Assembly (NCBI GenBank): GCA_030549795.1
Contig: JAUQQO010000010.1
Span: 186,001-250,000, forward strand
Direction of reading: 5' to 3'
Length of the DNA: 64,000 nucleotides
DNA from: Pseudomonadota bacterium
GTDB taxonomy: Bacteria > Pseudomonadota > Alphaproteobacteria > Geminicoccales > Geminicoccaceae
A program made the translations under genes and the position numbers. Shown piece by piece: positions 9,624 through 19,261 of this stretch; position 1 is the stretch's first letter, and each line of letters opens with the position of its first letter. The notes under the pieces were generated by a model. It saw nothing but the letters and a program-made list of their open reading frames with translations. It was not told the DNA's origin and made no database searches.

Positions 9624-10297
9624 CCGCGCACGAAGGGATTGGTCCGCCGCTCGCGCCCGATGGTGGTCGAGGGCCCGTGGCCGCACAGCACGGTAACCTC
9701 GTCGCCCAACGGATAGAGTTTGTCACGGATCGAGCGCGTAAGCGCCTCGTGGTCGCCATAAGGGAAATCGGTGCGTCCGATCGAACCCGCAAAGAGCACG
9801 TCACCGCCGATCAAGAGCTTTAGCGGTGCGCAGAAGAAGACGACATGTCCGGGCGTGTGGCCAGGACAATGCAGGACCGTGAAGGCATAGTCGGAGATCA
9901 ACACAACGTCGCCTTCGACCAGAAAGCGATCGGGAACCACGGCGCGCGCCCCGGCAAGGCCGAAGATCCGACCCTGCTCTTCGAGCCCGTCGAGCAGAAA
10001 GCGATCGGCCTCATTCGGCCCCTCGATCGGAATCGAAACCGGTGGGGCCCCGAGCGGTCGCAGCGCCTGCTCGAGCGTCGCCTTCAACGGTGCAGCCCCC
10101 GCCGCATGGTCGATGTGGCCGTGGGTCAAGAGGATGCGCTCGACAACGATCCCGCGCTCGGCGATCACGCCTGCGATGCGCTCCACTTCGCCGCCGGGGT
10201 CGACCACTGCGCCACGCCGGCTCTTCTCCTCGTAGAGGATGGTGCAGTTCTGTTGGAACGGGGTAACCGGGACGATCGCGACTTTAAGACCGGACAT
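9620..10297 (-). CDS. MBL-fold metallo-hydrolase (glyoxalase II-like)
   Basis: A 225-residue metallo-beta-lactamase-fold hydrolase. Metal ligands are visible in THGHIDH (~residues 61-67), in LHCPGHTPGH, in GGDVLF and in the C-terminal CGHGPSTTIGRE. The latter is typical of the short glyoxalase-II-like/YcbL group, which cleave thioesters such as S-D-lactoylglutathione; the exact substrate here is not known. The internal ATG giving MSGLKVAIVPV is chosen because the family begins there. The gene lies alone, between DUF192 and tRNA-Glu. Confidence 0.85.
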   Translation of the reverse strand: MSGLKVAIVPVTPFQQNCTILYEEKSRRGAVVDPGGEVERIAGVIAERGIVVERILLTHGHIDHAAGAAPLKATLEQALRPLGAPPVSIPIEGPNEADRFLLDGLEEQGRIFGLAGARAVVPDRFLVEGDVVLISDYAFTVLHCPGHTPGHVVFFCAPLKLLIGGDVLFAGSIGRTDFPYGDHEALTRSIRDKLYPLGDEVTVLCGHGPSTTIGRERRTNPFVRG

Positions 10298-10430
10298 GAC
10301 AGCTTCCGCAGTTCGAAACGGCAGCCGGTGACAGTGGTAGCTCGGCTCCGCGGGCACGCATCAGCTCGCGGGCACAGCGCGAGCGCTTCGATCGAGGGGC
10401 GGAACGATGATGGCGAGTCGGATCGCGCAT

Positions 10431-10505
10431 TGGCGTCCCCAACGGGACTCGAACCCGTGTTTCCACCTTGAAAGGGTGGTGTCCTAACCTCTAGACGATG
10501 GGGAC
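10431..10505 (-). tRNA. tRNA-Glu (anticodon TTC)
   Basis: On the minus strand the sequence folds as a cloverleaf: acceptor GTCCCCA pairs with TGGGGAC, the D arm contains CTAGAGGTTAG, the anticodon stem CCACC/GGTGG encloses CTTTCAA (anticodon TTC), and the T arm is CGGGTTCGAGTCCCG. A genomic CCA end is encoded at 10433-10431. It sits between the MBL gene and recJ. Confidence 0.95.
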
Positions 10506-10548
10506 CCGCGCTTGAGCTAATCGCGAACCGCCCGAAGATCAAGGCTTT

Positions 10549-12288
10549 TTAGGCCAAGGCGGCGTCTTCGATCGCGAAGCCGACCCGCTGTTCACCCTGA
10601 TAGTGTTCGAGCTTGACGCGGCCGGCAAGCCGCATGGGTTCGCCGCGGCGCCCCAGAGCCTTCGCAAGGGCGCCGTCTCGGGCGCGAAAGGCGACAGCAC
10701 GCAATCGCCCACCGGCAGAGCCGGCGAGGATGCAGGCGAGATGGCCCTGGCCGACTTCGCGCACCTCTATGATGCGGGCATCGGTGACACAGAAGCGCGG
10801 GGCCTCGTTGCCCGGTCCGAAGGGGGCGAGACGATCGAGCGCAGAGGCGAGTTCGACGGTGACTCCGCAGACGGTGAGCGCCCCGTCGAGGTCGAGCGGG
10901 GCAGGGGTGCGCAGTTCCGCCACCGCTTGCGCGCGCTCGCGGACGAAGGCGGCAAAGGCGGGTATCCGCTCGGTCTCGAGGGTGAGCCCTGCCGCCATGG
11001 CATGGCCACCCCCTTCGCGCACCAGGCCGAGGCGTCGCGCTTCCATCACCAGGGCGCCGAGGTGCAAGCCGGGCATCGAGCGCCCCGAGCCGCGCGCGAG
11101 CCCGCCTGCGTGGCTGAGCACGAAGGCCGGCCGCTCGAAGCGCTCGACGAGGCGGCTTGCGACGATCCCCAGCACACCCGGGTGCCAGGCCTCGCCGGCT
11201 GCTACGAGCACCGGCATGTCGGCATCGAGCTGGGGGCGGATCTCGGCTTCAGCGGCAACGAGAAGCCGCCGCTCGATCTCTTGCCGGCGCGCATTGAGCG
11301 CCTCAAGGCGCGCCGCAAGCGCCTCGGCTTCCTCCTTTTCGCGCGCGAGCAAAAGACGCGTTGCGAGCATGGGTTCGCCGAGCCGCCCGGCGGCGTTGAG
11401 GCGTGGGCCGAGCACATAGGCGAGATGCCAGCTCTCGCGCACCGCCTCGAGCCCGGCACGGGCGGCAAGGGCCGCAAGCCCCGGGCGCTCGCCGCGCGCT
11501 GCCACCTTGAGCCCCTGGCGCACGAAGGCGCGGTTGATCGGATCGAGGGGCACGACGTCGCACACGGTGCCGAGTGCTACGAGATCGAGCAGGCTCAACA
11601 GATCCGGCCCCGTATACCGCGCACCGCGCCGGCGCAGTTCGCGCGCGGTGGCGGCGAGCACCATGAAGGTCACCCCGACCGCCGCCAGGTTCCCAAGCGG
11701 GCTCTTCTGATCCGGCCGGTTCGGATTGACGATGCCGAAAGCGGGCGGGAGTTCGGCGTCTGCCGGATGATGGTCGATCACCAACACCTCCTGGCCGCGC
11801 GCCGCCGCGGCAACGAGCGCAGCAAAGGCGTTGGTGCCATTGTCGAGGGTGAGCACGAGCCGGCAGCCGGCGCGCGCGAGCCCGTCGAGGATGGCCGCGC
11901 TCGCGCCATAGCCCTCTTGCAGCCGATCGGGGATGGCAATCACCGGCGCAATGCCGAAGCCCTCCAGCCAGAGAGCGGCGAGCGCGGTGGAGGTCGCGCC
12001 GTCGACATCATAATCGCCGACGATCCCGATCCGCTCGCCGGCTTCGACCGCATCGGCAAGGCGCGCCGCGACGCGGTCGAGATCGTGTAAGTGGGAGGGA
12101 TCAGGGAGGGTGTTCTTAAGGCGCGGCTCGAGAAAGGCGGGCACGTCTGGGGCATCGAGGCCGCGCGCGGCGAGCACGCGGGCGAGGATCTCGGGCAATC
12201 CATGGTGTTGGGCGATGCGCGCCACCCGCGCTGGATCGGCCGGCCGCAATCGCCAGCTCCGCCCGGAAACCGTACCTTCGACGATCAC
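10549..12288 (-). CDS. recJ: Single-stranded-DNA-specific exonuclease RecJ
   Basis: A 579-residue DHH-family 5'-3' exonuclease acting in RecF recombination and mismatch repair. DHH motifs are clear: GDYDVDG (91-97), LTLDNG (146-151), VIDHH (170-174) and GTVCDVVPL. The DHHA1 part carries the GGHAMAAG motif near residue 430, followed by the OB-fold C-terminus. Length is normal for RecJ. It is the last of four genes in the order aminotransferase-hom-glpX-recJ, a gene order I recognise from alphaproteobacteria, and starts 28 nt after glpX. Confidence 0.95.
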   Translation of the reverse strand: MIVEGTVSGRSWRLRPADPARVARIAQHHGLPEILARVLAARGLDAPDVPAFLEPRLKNTLPDPSHLHDLDRVAARLADAVEAGERIGIVGDYDVDGATSTALAALWLEGFGIAPVIAIPDRLQEGYGASAAILDGLARAGCRLVLTLDNGTNAFAALVAAAARGQEVLVIDHHPADAELPPAFGIVNPNRPDQKSPLGNLAAVGVTFMVLAATARELRRRGARYTGPDLLSLLDLVALGTVCDVVPLDPINRAFVRQGLKVAARGERPGLAALAARAGLEAVRESWHLAYVLGPRLNAAGRLGEPMLATRLLLAREKEEAEALAARLEALNARRQEIERRLLVAAEAEIRPQLDADMPVLVAAGEAWHPGVLGIVASRLVERFERPAFVLSHAGGLARGSGRSMPGLHLGALVMEARRLGLVREGGGHAMAAGLTLETERIPAFAAFVRERAQAVAELRTPAPLDLDGALTVCGVTVELASALDRLAPFGPGNEAPRFCVTDARIIEVREVGQGHLACILAGSAGGRLRAVAFRARDGALAKALGRRGEPMRLAGRVKLEHYQGEQRVGFAIEDAALA

Positions 12289-12316
12289 CCCAGCCCCGCC
12301 CGCCTCTGTCCCGAGC

Positions 12317-13309
12317 TCACAGACCGAAGCCCGGTATCACCTGCGTTTTAAGGGGCAGATTGTGCTCGGCCTCGATGATCCGCACCGTGCCGGTCTTCGA
12401 GCGCATGACGATCGAATGGGTGATCACCTTGTGACCCATGCGCCGCACCCCTCGCAGCATGGTGCCGTCGGTGACGCCGGTGGCGGCGAACATGACATCG
12501 CCCTTGGCGAGGTCCTCGAGGTCGTAGATGCGATCGAAGTCGGTGATCCCCATGCGGCGCGCGCGCGCTTTTTCGTCTTCGTTGCGGAAGACGAGCCGGC
12601 CTTGGAACTGGCCGCCGATGCAGCGCAGGGCGGCAGCTGCGAGCACGCCTTCCGGCGCTCCGCCGATGCCCATGTAGATGTCGATGCCGCTTTCCGGGCG
12701 GGCGGTGGCGATCACGCCGGCGACATCGCCGTCGCTGATCAAGCGGATGCGGGCGCCGGCGGCGCGGACCTGGGCGATGAGCTCTTGGTGCCGCGGGCGA
12801 TCGAGGATGAGCACGACGAGGTCCTCGACCGAGACGCCCTTGGCCTCGGCGAGGCGCTTGAGGTTCCACGCCGGCGGTTTGGTGATGTCGATGAGCTTGG
12901 GCGGCAGGCCGCCGCCCACCGCGATCTTGTCCATATAGATGTCGGGGGCGTTGAGAAAGCCTCCCGATGGCGCCATGGCGATGCAGGAGATGGCGTTGGC
13001 GCCGCCTTTGGCGGTGATGGTCGTGCCCTCGAGCGGATCGAGGGCGATATCGACCTTGGGACCGCGCCCGGTGCCCACTTTCTCGCCAATATAGAGCATG
13101 GGCGCTTCATCGCGCTCGCCCTCGCCGATCACCACCGTGCCGTCGATATCCAGCACGTTTAAGGCCCGCCGCATGGCGTCGACGGCGGCCTGATCGGCCG
13201 CTTTCTCATCGCCGCGCCCCATAAGGCGCGCCGAGGCGAGGGCCGCCGCCTCGGTCACGCGCACGCTGTCGAGCGCGAGGTTGCGATCGCTCACCTGATA
13301 GTCGTCCAT
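12317..13309 (-). CDS. glpX: Class II fructose-1,6-bisphosphatase (GlpX)
   Basis: A 330-residue enzyme that dephosphorylates fructose-1,6-bisphosphate in gluconeogenesis. Family motifs are VIGEGERDE, the metal-binding LDPLEGT, the NAPDIYMDKIAVGG segment and GIGGAPEGVLAAAAL. The start is set at ATG 13309, directly preceded by a very strong purine-rich site (GGGGAGGAGGGAGG) and matching the usual family start. A frame extension upstream is not needed. It is in the middle of the recJ operon. Confidence 0.95.
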   Translation of the reverse strand: MDDYQVSDRNLALDSVRVTEAAALASARLMGRGDEKAADQAAVDAMRRALNVLDIDGTVVIGEGERDEAPMLYIGEKVGTGRGPKVDIALDPLEGTTITAKGGANAISCIAMAPSGGFLNAPDIYMDKIAVGGGLPPKLIDITKPPAWNLKRLAEAKGVSVEDLVVLILDRPRHQELIAQVRAAGARIRLISDGDVAGVIATARPESGIDIYMGIGGAPEGVLAAAALRCIGGQFQGRLVFRNEDEKARARRMGITDFDRIYDLEDLAKGDVMFAATGVTDGTMLRGVRRMGHKVITHSIVMRSKTGTVRIIEAEHNLPLKTQVIPGFGL

Positions 13310-13351
13310 CCTCCCTCCTCCCCCGATCGACGACCGCAAACGGTCAACCGC

Positions 13352-14644
13352 TCACAGCCGTTCGATCCGAATCATCCGCGGTTGCTCGAGCACCGAAGCG
13401 AGCGCGCCGATGCGCGCGAGCGCTGAGGTCATCGCCGCTTCGGTGGTCTCGTGCGAGGTCAATACGATCGGTACCGCCTGGCCGGGATTGCGGCCGCGTT
13501 GGATGAGCGCCTCGATCGAGATCTCATGATCACGAAGGATGGCTGCGATCTCGGCGAGCACACCCGGTCGATCGACGACCATGAGGCGGATGTAATAGCT
13601 GCCCCGATGGGTGGCCATCGGCGCCGGGCGATGGTCGACGAGTGAATCCACCGGCACGCCGAATACGGGCGGCCGATCACCGCGCGCGATGTCGAGGAGA
13701 TCGGCCACCACGGCCGAAGCGGTGGGGCCGGCACCCGCCCCGCGGCCTTCGAAGACCATGGGACCGGCATCCTCGCACTCCGCGACCACGCCGTTGAACA
13801 CGCCTTCCACCTGCGCGATCGGGGATTCCGCGGGCACCATGCAGGGGTGTACCCGCTGCTCGAGGCCATGCTCGGTGAGCCGCGCCACACCTAAGAGCTT
13901 GATCCGATAGCCGAGCTCGGCGGCGTAGGCGATATCGCTCGGCGCGACGTTGCGAATACCCTCGACATAGACGGCATCAAAGCGCGGCCGGCCGCCGAAG
14001 GCGAGGGCTGCTAAAAGCGCGAGCTTGTGGGCGGCGTCGATGCCGTCGACATCCAGGCTCGGATCGGCCTCGGCATAGCCGAGCCTTTGCGCTTCCGCGA
14101 GCACGGCTGCAAAGTCGCGGCCGCTCTCGCGCATCTGGGTGAGGATGTAGTTGGAAGTGCCGTTTAAGATGCCGTAGATGCGGCTGATCCGGTTGGCGGC
14201 GAGTCCTTCGCGCAAGGCTTTGACGATCGGGATGCCGCCCGCTACCGCCGCCTCGAAGGCGAGGGTCGTCCCGCGCGCCTCGGCGAGCGCGGCGAGTTCG
14301 GCACCGTGCACCGCGAGCATCGCCTTATTGGCGGTTACCACCGGCTTGCCGGCGCGCAGCGCCCGCCGTGTGAGCTCGAGCGCGATCCCGTCTGCACCGC
14401 CGATGAGCTCGCACACGACGTCGATCTCGGGATCTTCGGCGAGCGCCCGCGGATCCGCGACCCATCGATAGTCCGCGATCGCCACCGGACGCGGCCGATC
14501 GCGGTCGCGCGCGGAGACCGCGCCGATGACGATCGGCCGACCGACCCGGCGGGCGAGCAGCTCGCGGTTGCGCGCAACGAGATCGAGCACGCCGCAACCG
14601 ACGGTGCCGAGCCCGGCGATGCCGACGCGCAAGGCCTGGCTCAT
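13352..14644 (-). CDS. hom: Homoserine dehydrogenase
   Basis: A 430-residue enzyme reducing aspartate semialdehyde to homoserine, the branch point to threonine and methionine. It has the NAD(P) site GLGTVG (11-16), the conserved GILNGTSNYIL, and DPSLDVDGIDAAHK with the catalytic region. A C-terminal ACT domain (YYIRLMVVDRPGVLAEIA onward, ~350-425) points to feedback control by threonine. It begins 3 nt after the aminotransferase gene, so the two are coupled, and metY for sulfur assimilation into homocysteine lies elsewhere in the window at 52.5 kb. Confidence 0.95.
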   Translation of the reverse strand: MSQALRVGIAGLGTVGCGVLDLVARNRELLARRVGRPIVIGAVSARDRDRPRPVAIADYRWVADPRALAEDPEIDVVCELIGGADGIALELTRRALRAGKPVVTANKAMLAVHGAELAALAEARGTTLAFEAAVAGGIPIVKALREGLAANRISRIYGILNGTSNYILTQMRESGRDFAAVLAEAQRLGYAEADPSLDVDGIDAAHKLALLAALAFGGRPRFDAVYVEGIRNVAPSDIAYAAELGYRIKLLGVARLTEHGLEQRVHPCMVPAESPIAQVEGVFNGVVAECEDAGPMVFEGRGAGAGPTASAVVADLLDIARGDRPPVFGVPVDSLVDHRPAPMATHRGSYYIRLMVVDRPGVLAEIAAILRDHEISIEALIQRGRNPGQAVPIVLTSHETTEAAMTSALARIGALASVLEQPRMIRIERL

Positions 14645-14647
14645 GGT

Positions 14648-15880
14648 TCACGCCACTACCAGTTCGCGCCCGCGGGCGCGCACTGGTTTCGTCGCCAAAC
14701 CGTGACGGGCGAACAGCGCGCGGATCGAGCGCACCGCCTGGCGCAGCCGATGTTTGTTCTCGACCAAGGCCATGCGCACATAGCCTTCGCCATATTCGCC
14801 AAAGCCGATACCCGGTGCCACCGCGACATCCGCCTCTTCGAGCAAAAGCTTGGCGAAGGCGAGCGAACCCATAGCCTTAAAGGGCTCGGGGATCGGCGCC
14901 CAGACGAACATCGTGGCCGCCGGCTTGGGGACCGACCAGCCGATTTTCTCGAGCCCCTCGACCAGCACGTCGCGCCGCTCGCGATAGAGCTTGCGGATCT
15001 CTTCAACACAGTCCTGCGGGCCGTTCAGCGCAGCCGTAGCGGCGACTTGGATAGGCGTGAAGGCACCATAGTCGAGATAGGACTTGATGCGCGCAAGAGC
15101 CGCGATCAATCGCGGATTGCCGGCGGCGAAGCCGATCCGCCAGCCGGGCATGGAATAGGTCTTGGAAAGCGAGCTGAACTCGACCGCAACCTCTTTGGCT
15201 CCTTCCACCTCGAGAACCGAAGGCGGCGGCGGCCCCTCGAAATAGATCTCGGCGTAGGCGATGTCCGAGAGCACGAACATCTCGCGCTCGCGCGCGAACT
15301 TCACCGCTTCTTTGTAGAAGTGGATGTCACAAGTGAGCGCCGTCGGATTGGAGGGAAAGTTGAGCACCATCACCGTTGGCCGCGGCACCGTGTGCTCATA
15401 GGCGTGCGCGAACTCGGCGATGAGATCGATGCCAGGGCCGAAGGGCACGTGCCGGATCGCCGCGCCGGCGATCATGAAGCCATAAGGGTGGATCGGATAG
15501 GAAGGGTTGGGGACGAGGATGGTGTCGCCCGGGGCGGTGATCGCCTGGGCGAGATTGGCGAGCCCCTCTTTCGAGCCCAAGGTCACGCAGACCTCGGTCT
15601 CGGGATCGAGCTTCACCCCGAAGCGGCGGGCGTAATAGTTGGCGAGCGCCTTGCGCAAGCCCGGAATGCCGCGCGAAGTCGAATAGCGGTGTGTCTTGGG
15701 GTCGCGCACCGTCTCGATCAATTTGTCGACGATGTGCTTGGGCGTGGGGCTGTCGGGATTGCCCATGCCGAGATCGACGACGTCGCGCCCCATCGCTCGC
15801 GCGCGCGCTTTCATCACATTGACTTCGGCAAACACATAGGGCGGCAGACGTCGGATACGGTGGAATTCCGGCTCTCTCAT
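14648..15880 (-). CDS. PLP-dependent aminotransferase, AlaC / LL-diaminopimelate aminotransferase type
   Basis: A 410-residue class I/II aminotransferase. Landmarks are DLGMGNPDSPTPKHI at the N-terminus, NPTALTCD, SDIAYAEIYFEG, and the PLP-lysine region SLSKTYSMPGWRIGF. This subgroup is annotated as alanine aminotransferase AlaC or LL-diaminopimelate aminotransferase, and the two cannot be separated by eye. Its place directly before homoserine dehydrogenase is typical of alphaproteobacteria. The ATG giving MREPEFHRIRRLP is chosen since this is where homology begins. Confidence 0.88.
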   Translation of the reverse strand: MREPEFHRIRRLPPYVFAEVNVMKARARAMGRDVVDLGMGNPDSPTPKHIVDKLIETVRDPKTHRYSTSRGIPGLRKALANYYARRFGVKLDPETEVCVTLGSKEGLANLAQAITAPGDTILVPNPSYPIHPYGFMIAGAAIRHVPFGPGIDLIAEFAHAYEHTVPRPTVMVLNFPSNPTALTCDIHFYKEAVKFAREREMFVLSDIAYAEIYFEGPPPPSVLEVEGAKEVAVEFSSLSKTYSMPGWRIGFAAGNPRLIAALARIKSYLDYGAFTPIQVAATAALNGPQDCVEEIRKLYRERRDVLVEGLEKIGWSVPKPAATMFVWAPIPEPFKAMGSLAFAKLLLEEADVAVAPGIGFGEYGEGYVRMALVENKHRLRQAVRSIRALFARHGLATKPVRARGRELVVA

Positions 15881-16004
15881 CGCGCTCTCGGGCTCGCTTG
15901 CACAAGACCGCCGAGCTGGCGTTGCGGACCCCGGCGGCACCTCGGTTCCAATCCCTCTAGCCGAGCGGTGGTTCCTCGTCGATGCCGCAACGCGCAGCAG
16001 TTCT

Positions 16005-17405
16005 TCAGCGCTCGATCCGCCGCTCGGTGCCCTCGTCCGAGATGTCGCCCAACTGGATCTCGATCACCCGCAAGGGCTCATCGCCGGGGTTGGACAGGCG
16101 ATGCCAGCTGCCGCGCGGAACGGTGATCGAACCGCCCAAAGAGAGCTCATGCGCCTGCCCGTTGAGCTCGACGCGCGCCTGCCCGGCCGTCACGACCCAG
16201 TGCTCGTCGCGCCCGCGGTGGCACTGAAGCGCGAGCCTCTGCTTGGGGTCGAGCTCGACCTCGCGGATCCGCATACCCGAACGCTCGAAAAGCGTGGTGA
16301 AGTGGCCCCACGGGCGCAGCTCGCGGGGATGGCACAGGGTCTCTTTGCGCCCCGCAGCAGCGAGTCGGCCGACGAGCGCCTTGACGAGCTCGCCGTCCCT
16401 TCGCGAGGCGACGAGCACCGCATCGGCGGTCTCGATCACCGCGAGATCGCGCACCCCGGCGAGCGCGACGAGGCGGTGCTCGGCACGGACGTAATTGTCG
16501 CGTGCGGAGAACAGCGCGACGTCGCCGCTTACGGCATTGCCCGCCTCGTCCTTGGCGAGAAGCTCCCACAGCGCGTGCCAGGAGCCGACGTCCGACCAGC
16601 CGGGATCACAAGGCACAACAGCCAGCCGCGCGGAACGCTCCATCACCGCCTTGTCGATCGGCAGATCCACAAGCCGCGCATAGAGTTGGGGATCGGCGAG
16701 GCGCTCGGGATGACGGCCGAGGGATTCGGCAGCGAGCTTGAGCCCTGCCGCGAGCTCGGGCTCAAAGCGTGCGAGCTCCTCGAGCAGCACATCCGCGCGC
16801 ATCACGAACATGCCGCTGTTCCAGCTGTAGCCGCCTGCTGCCAACATCGCCTCGGCTTGCGCGCGCGGCGGCTTTTCGATGAAGCGCGCGACCGCAAAGA
16901 CACCTGCTTGGTCGAGCTCGGCGCCGAAAGCGATCCACCCGAAACCGGTCTCGGGCCGGGTGGGGGCGATGCCGAAGGTGACGATACGGCCCTCGGCGGC
17001 AACCGGCACGGCGCGCGCAAGTGCCGCCAAGAGCTCTTCAGGAGCGCGCACGAGATGGTCGGACGGACACACCCAGAGAATCGCGCGCTCCCCGAACCGC
17101 GCCCGCACCCACCAGGCGGCAAGCCCGACGGCGGCGGCGGTGTTGCGCGGGCAGGGCTCGAGCAAGAGATTGGCAAGAAGCGAGGGGTCGATCGCGGCGA
17201 GCTGGCGGCGAACGAGAATCGCCTGGCCCGCCGCTGCGACCGTCACCACCCTTTGTGCCGGCGCGACAGCGAGCACGCGGCGGGCCGTCGCCTGAAGGAA
17301 CGATTCCGCGCCTACGAGCTCGACCAGATGCTTGGGAAAGTCGGCGCGGCTCAACGGCCACAGGCGCGTGCCCGAGCCACCCGCCAACAGCACGGGCACG
17401 AGCAT
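16005..17405 (-). CDS. Mannose-1-phosphate guanylyltransferase / mannose-6-phosphate isomerase
   Basis: A 466-residue bifunctional enzyme of the ManC/CpsB/AlgA type. It makes GDP-mannose for surface polysaccharides. The N-terminal nucleotidyltransferase has the LAGGSGTRLWPLSR loop (7-20) and the FIEKP motif. The C-terminal cupin has the phosphomannose isomerase signature (LQCHRGRDEHWVV, PRGSWHRLSNPG). The ATG at 17405 is used; a GTG at 17429 in frame would add eight residues. It stands alone, but the exopolysaccharide-type genes at 28-31 kb are likely consumers of its product (inference). Confidence 0.92.
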   Translation of the reverse strand: MLVPVLLAGGSGTRLWPLSRADFPKHLVELVGAESFLQATARRVLAVAPAQRVVTVAAAGQAILVRRQLAAIDPSLLANLLLEPCPRNTAAAVGLAAWWVRARFGERAILWVCPSDHLVRAPEELLAALARAVPVAAEGRIVTFGIAPTRPETGFGWIAFGAELDQAGVFAVARFIEKPPRAQAEAMLAAGGYSWNSGMFVMRADVLLEELARFEPELAAGLKLAAESLGRHPERLADPQLYARLVDLPIDKAVMERSARLAVVPCDPGWSDVGSWHALWELLAKDEAGNAVSGDVALFSARDNYVRAEHRLVALAGVRDLAVIETADAVLVASRRDGELVKALVGRLAAAGRKETLCHPRELRPWGHFTTLFERSGMRIREVELDPKQRLALQCHRGRDEHWVVTAGQARVELNGQAHELSLGGSITVPRGSWHRLSNPGDEPLRVIEIQLGDISDEGTERRIER

Positions 17406-17609
17406 GAAATCGGAGGTCGAATAGCCCACTTTCTGCCAACTCTGAAATCGAAAACGCGCGTTGTTACCCAGGCCTTTTATTCGTCGGTGCGCTGGCGCGG
17501 CAAGACGAGCACGCAGCCCCGCTTGACCCCGCGATCACAGCTGCGACATCCAAGTACGGCGCCGCCCGCGGACCAGGGATGATCGACAATCGCGTGCCGG
17601 AGGGGAAGG

Positions 17610-19256
17610 ATGAGCGAGTCACGCGAGCACCCGAAGGAGGGCATCTTCGCGCTGGGCCTCGACCGTTGCGCTGCCAACTATGCGCCGCTTACGCCGATCC
17701 TGTTCCTTGAGCGCACCGCTGCGGTGTGGCCCGATGCCCCAGCCGTGATCCACGGCCGCCGGCGGTATTCCTACCGTGAGCTGCGGGAGCGCTGCCGGCG
17801 CTTGGCCTCAGCACTCGTCCGCCGCGGCATCGGGCCGGGCAAGACGGTGGCGGTGATGGCACCCAACATCCCCGAAATGCTGGAGGCGCACTTCGGCGTG
17901 CCGATGGCCGGTGGAGTGCTCAACGCGCTCAACACCCGCCTCGATCCCGGCACGATCGCCTTCATCCTCGAACATGGCGAAGCCGAGGTTCTGCTCACCG
18001 ACACCGAATATGCACCGGTGATCAAAGAGGCGCTCGTGCGCTCGGCGCGCAAACCGCTCGTGGTCGACATCTGCGATCCCGAGGGTCCGGGCGGCGAGCG
18101 GCTCGGCGCGCTCACTTACGAGGATTTCTTGGCCGAGGGCGATCCGAATTGGGCGCCGCCTCTTCCCGAAGACGAATGGCAGGCGATCGCCTTGAACTAT
18201 ACGTCGGGAACGACGGGCAATCCCAAAGGAGTCGTCTACCATCACCGCGGCGCTTATCTCAACGCTATCGGCAATGTCCTGGTCTGGAGCATGCCGAAGG
18301 CTCCCGTTTATCTCTGGACATTGCCGATGTTCCATTGCAACGGCTGGTGCTTCCCGTGGACGGTGACGCTGCAAGCCGGCGTGCACGTCTGCTTGCGGAA
18401 AGTGAGCTCGGAGACGATCTACGCCGCGTTCGCCGAACATGGTGTGACGCATCTGTGCGGCGCGCCGATCGTCATGGGTATGATCATCAACGCCCCGCCC
18501 GAGGCACGGCGCCCGTTCTCTCAGAAAATCCGCATGATGACCGCCGCCTCTGCGCCGCCTGCGGCGGTGCTCGAGAAGATGGAAGCGCTCGGGATCGAGG
18601 TCACCCACGTCTACGGGCTCACCGAGGTCTACGGGCCCGCGGTGGTGTGCGAACCGCAAGCCGCATGGGCGGAACTCGACGCCCGCACCCGCGCCGAGAA
18701 GCTCGCCCGGCAAGGCGTGCGCTATCCCGTCCTCGAGGCACTCGATGTGCTCGATCCCGCGACCATGACGCCGGTGCCGCGCGACGGCAAGACGATGGGC
18801 GAGGTGATGTTCAAGGGCAACATCGTCATGCGCGGCTATCTTAAGAACCCGAGTGCAACGGAGGAGGCTTTCAAAGGCGGCTGGTTCCACTCGGGCGATC
18901 TCGCCGTCGTCCACCCCGACGGTTACCTCGAGATCAAGGATCGCTCGAAAGACATCATCATCACCGGCGGTGAGAACGTCTCCTCGATTGAGGTGGAAGC
19001 GGCGCTCTACCGCCATCCCGACGTCCTCGAAGCGGCAGTCGTGGCCAAGCCCGACGAGAAATGGGGCGAGAGCGTGTGCGCTTTCGTCCATCTCAAAGAA
19101 GGCTCGAAGACCACGGCCGAAGATTTAATCGCCTTCTGCCGCAACGAAATCGCGCACTACAAAGTGCCGCGCACCATCGTCTTCGGTCCGCTTCCCAAGA
19201 CCTCGACCGGCAAGATCCAGAAGTTCATCTTGCGCGAGCGCGCCAAACAGCTTTAG
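17610..19256 (+). CDS. AMP-binding acyl-CoA synthetase (paralog 1)
   Basis: A 548-residue adenylate-forming ligase that activates a carboxylic acid to its acyl-CoA. Motifs are the P-loop-like YTSGTTGNPKG (197-207), VYGLTEVYGP, GDLAVVHPDGYLEIKDRSKD and, near the end, the catalytic lysine in PKTSTGKIQK. The type is that of medium-chain/dimethylsulfoniopropionate- or methylthiopropionate-like and other fatty-acyl-CoA synthases; the substrate is unknown. GGAGGGG 5 nt before ATG 17610 sets the start. A close paralog lies at 30853-32505. Neighbours are unrelated. Confidence 0.9.
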   Translation: MSESREHPKEGIFALGLDRCAANYAPLTPILFLERTAAVWPDAPAVIHGRRRYSYRELRERCRRLASALVRRGIGPGKTVAVMAPNIPEMLEAHFGVPMAGGVLNALNTRLDPGTIAFILEHGEAEVLLTDTEYAPVIKEALVRSARKPLVVDICDPEGPGGERLGALTYEDFLAEGDPNWAPPLPEDEWQAIALNYTSGTTGNPKGVVYHHRGAYLNAIGNVLVWSMPKAPVYLWTLPMFHCNGWCFPWTVTLQAGVHVCLRKVSSETIYAAFAEHGVTHLCGAPIVMGMIINAPPEARRPFSQKIRMMTAASAPPAAVLEKMEALGIEVTHVYGLTEVYGPAVVCEPQAAWAELDARTRAEKLARQGVRYPVLEALDVLDPATMTPVPRDGKTMGEVMFKGNIVMRGYLKNPSATEEAFKGGWFHSGDLAVVHPDGYLEIKDRSKDIIITGGENVSSIEVEAALYRHPDVLEAAVVAKPDEKWGESVCAFVHLKEGSKTTAEDLIAFCRNEIAHYKVPRTIVFGPLPKTSTGKIQKFILRERAKQL

Positions 19257-19261
19257 GAGGT

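Noticed and set aside
15930-15975. GGTTCCAATCCC and GCCGAGCGGTGG look like pieces of a tRNA T-arm and D-arm
   Set aside because: They are in the wrong order and no acceptor or anticodon stem pairs with them.
14306-16126. A 606-codon open frame opposite the homoserine dehydrogenase and aminotransferase genes
   Set aside because: It is a GC-rich antisense shadow; composition is unlike a protein and the opposite strand has two well-defined enzymes. Similar long shadows opposite recJ, the tail nozzle gene and the three-enzyme gene were dropped for the same reason.
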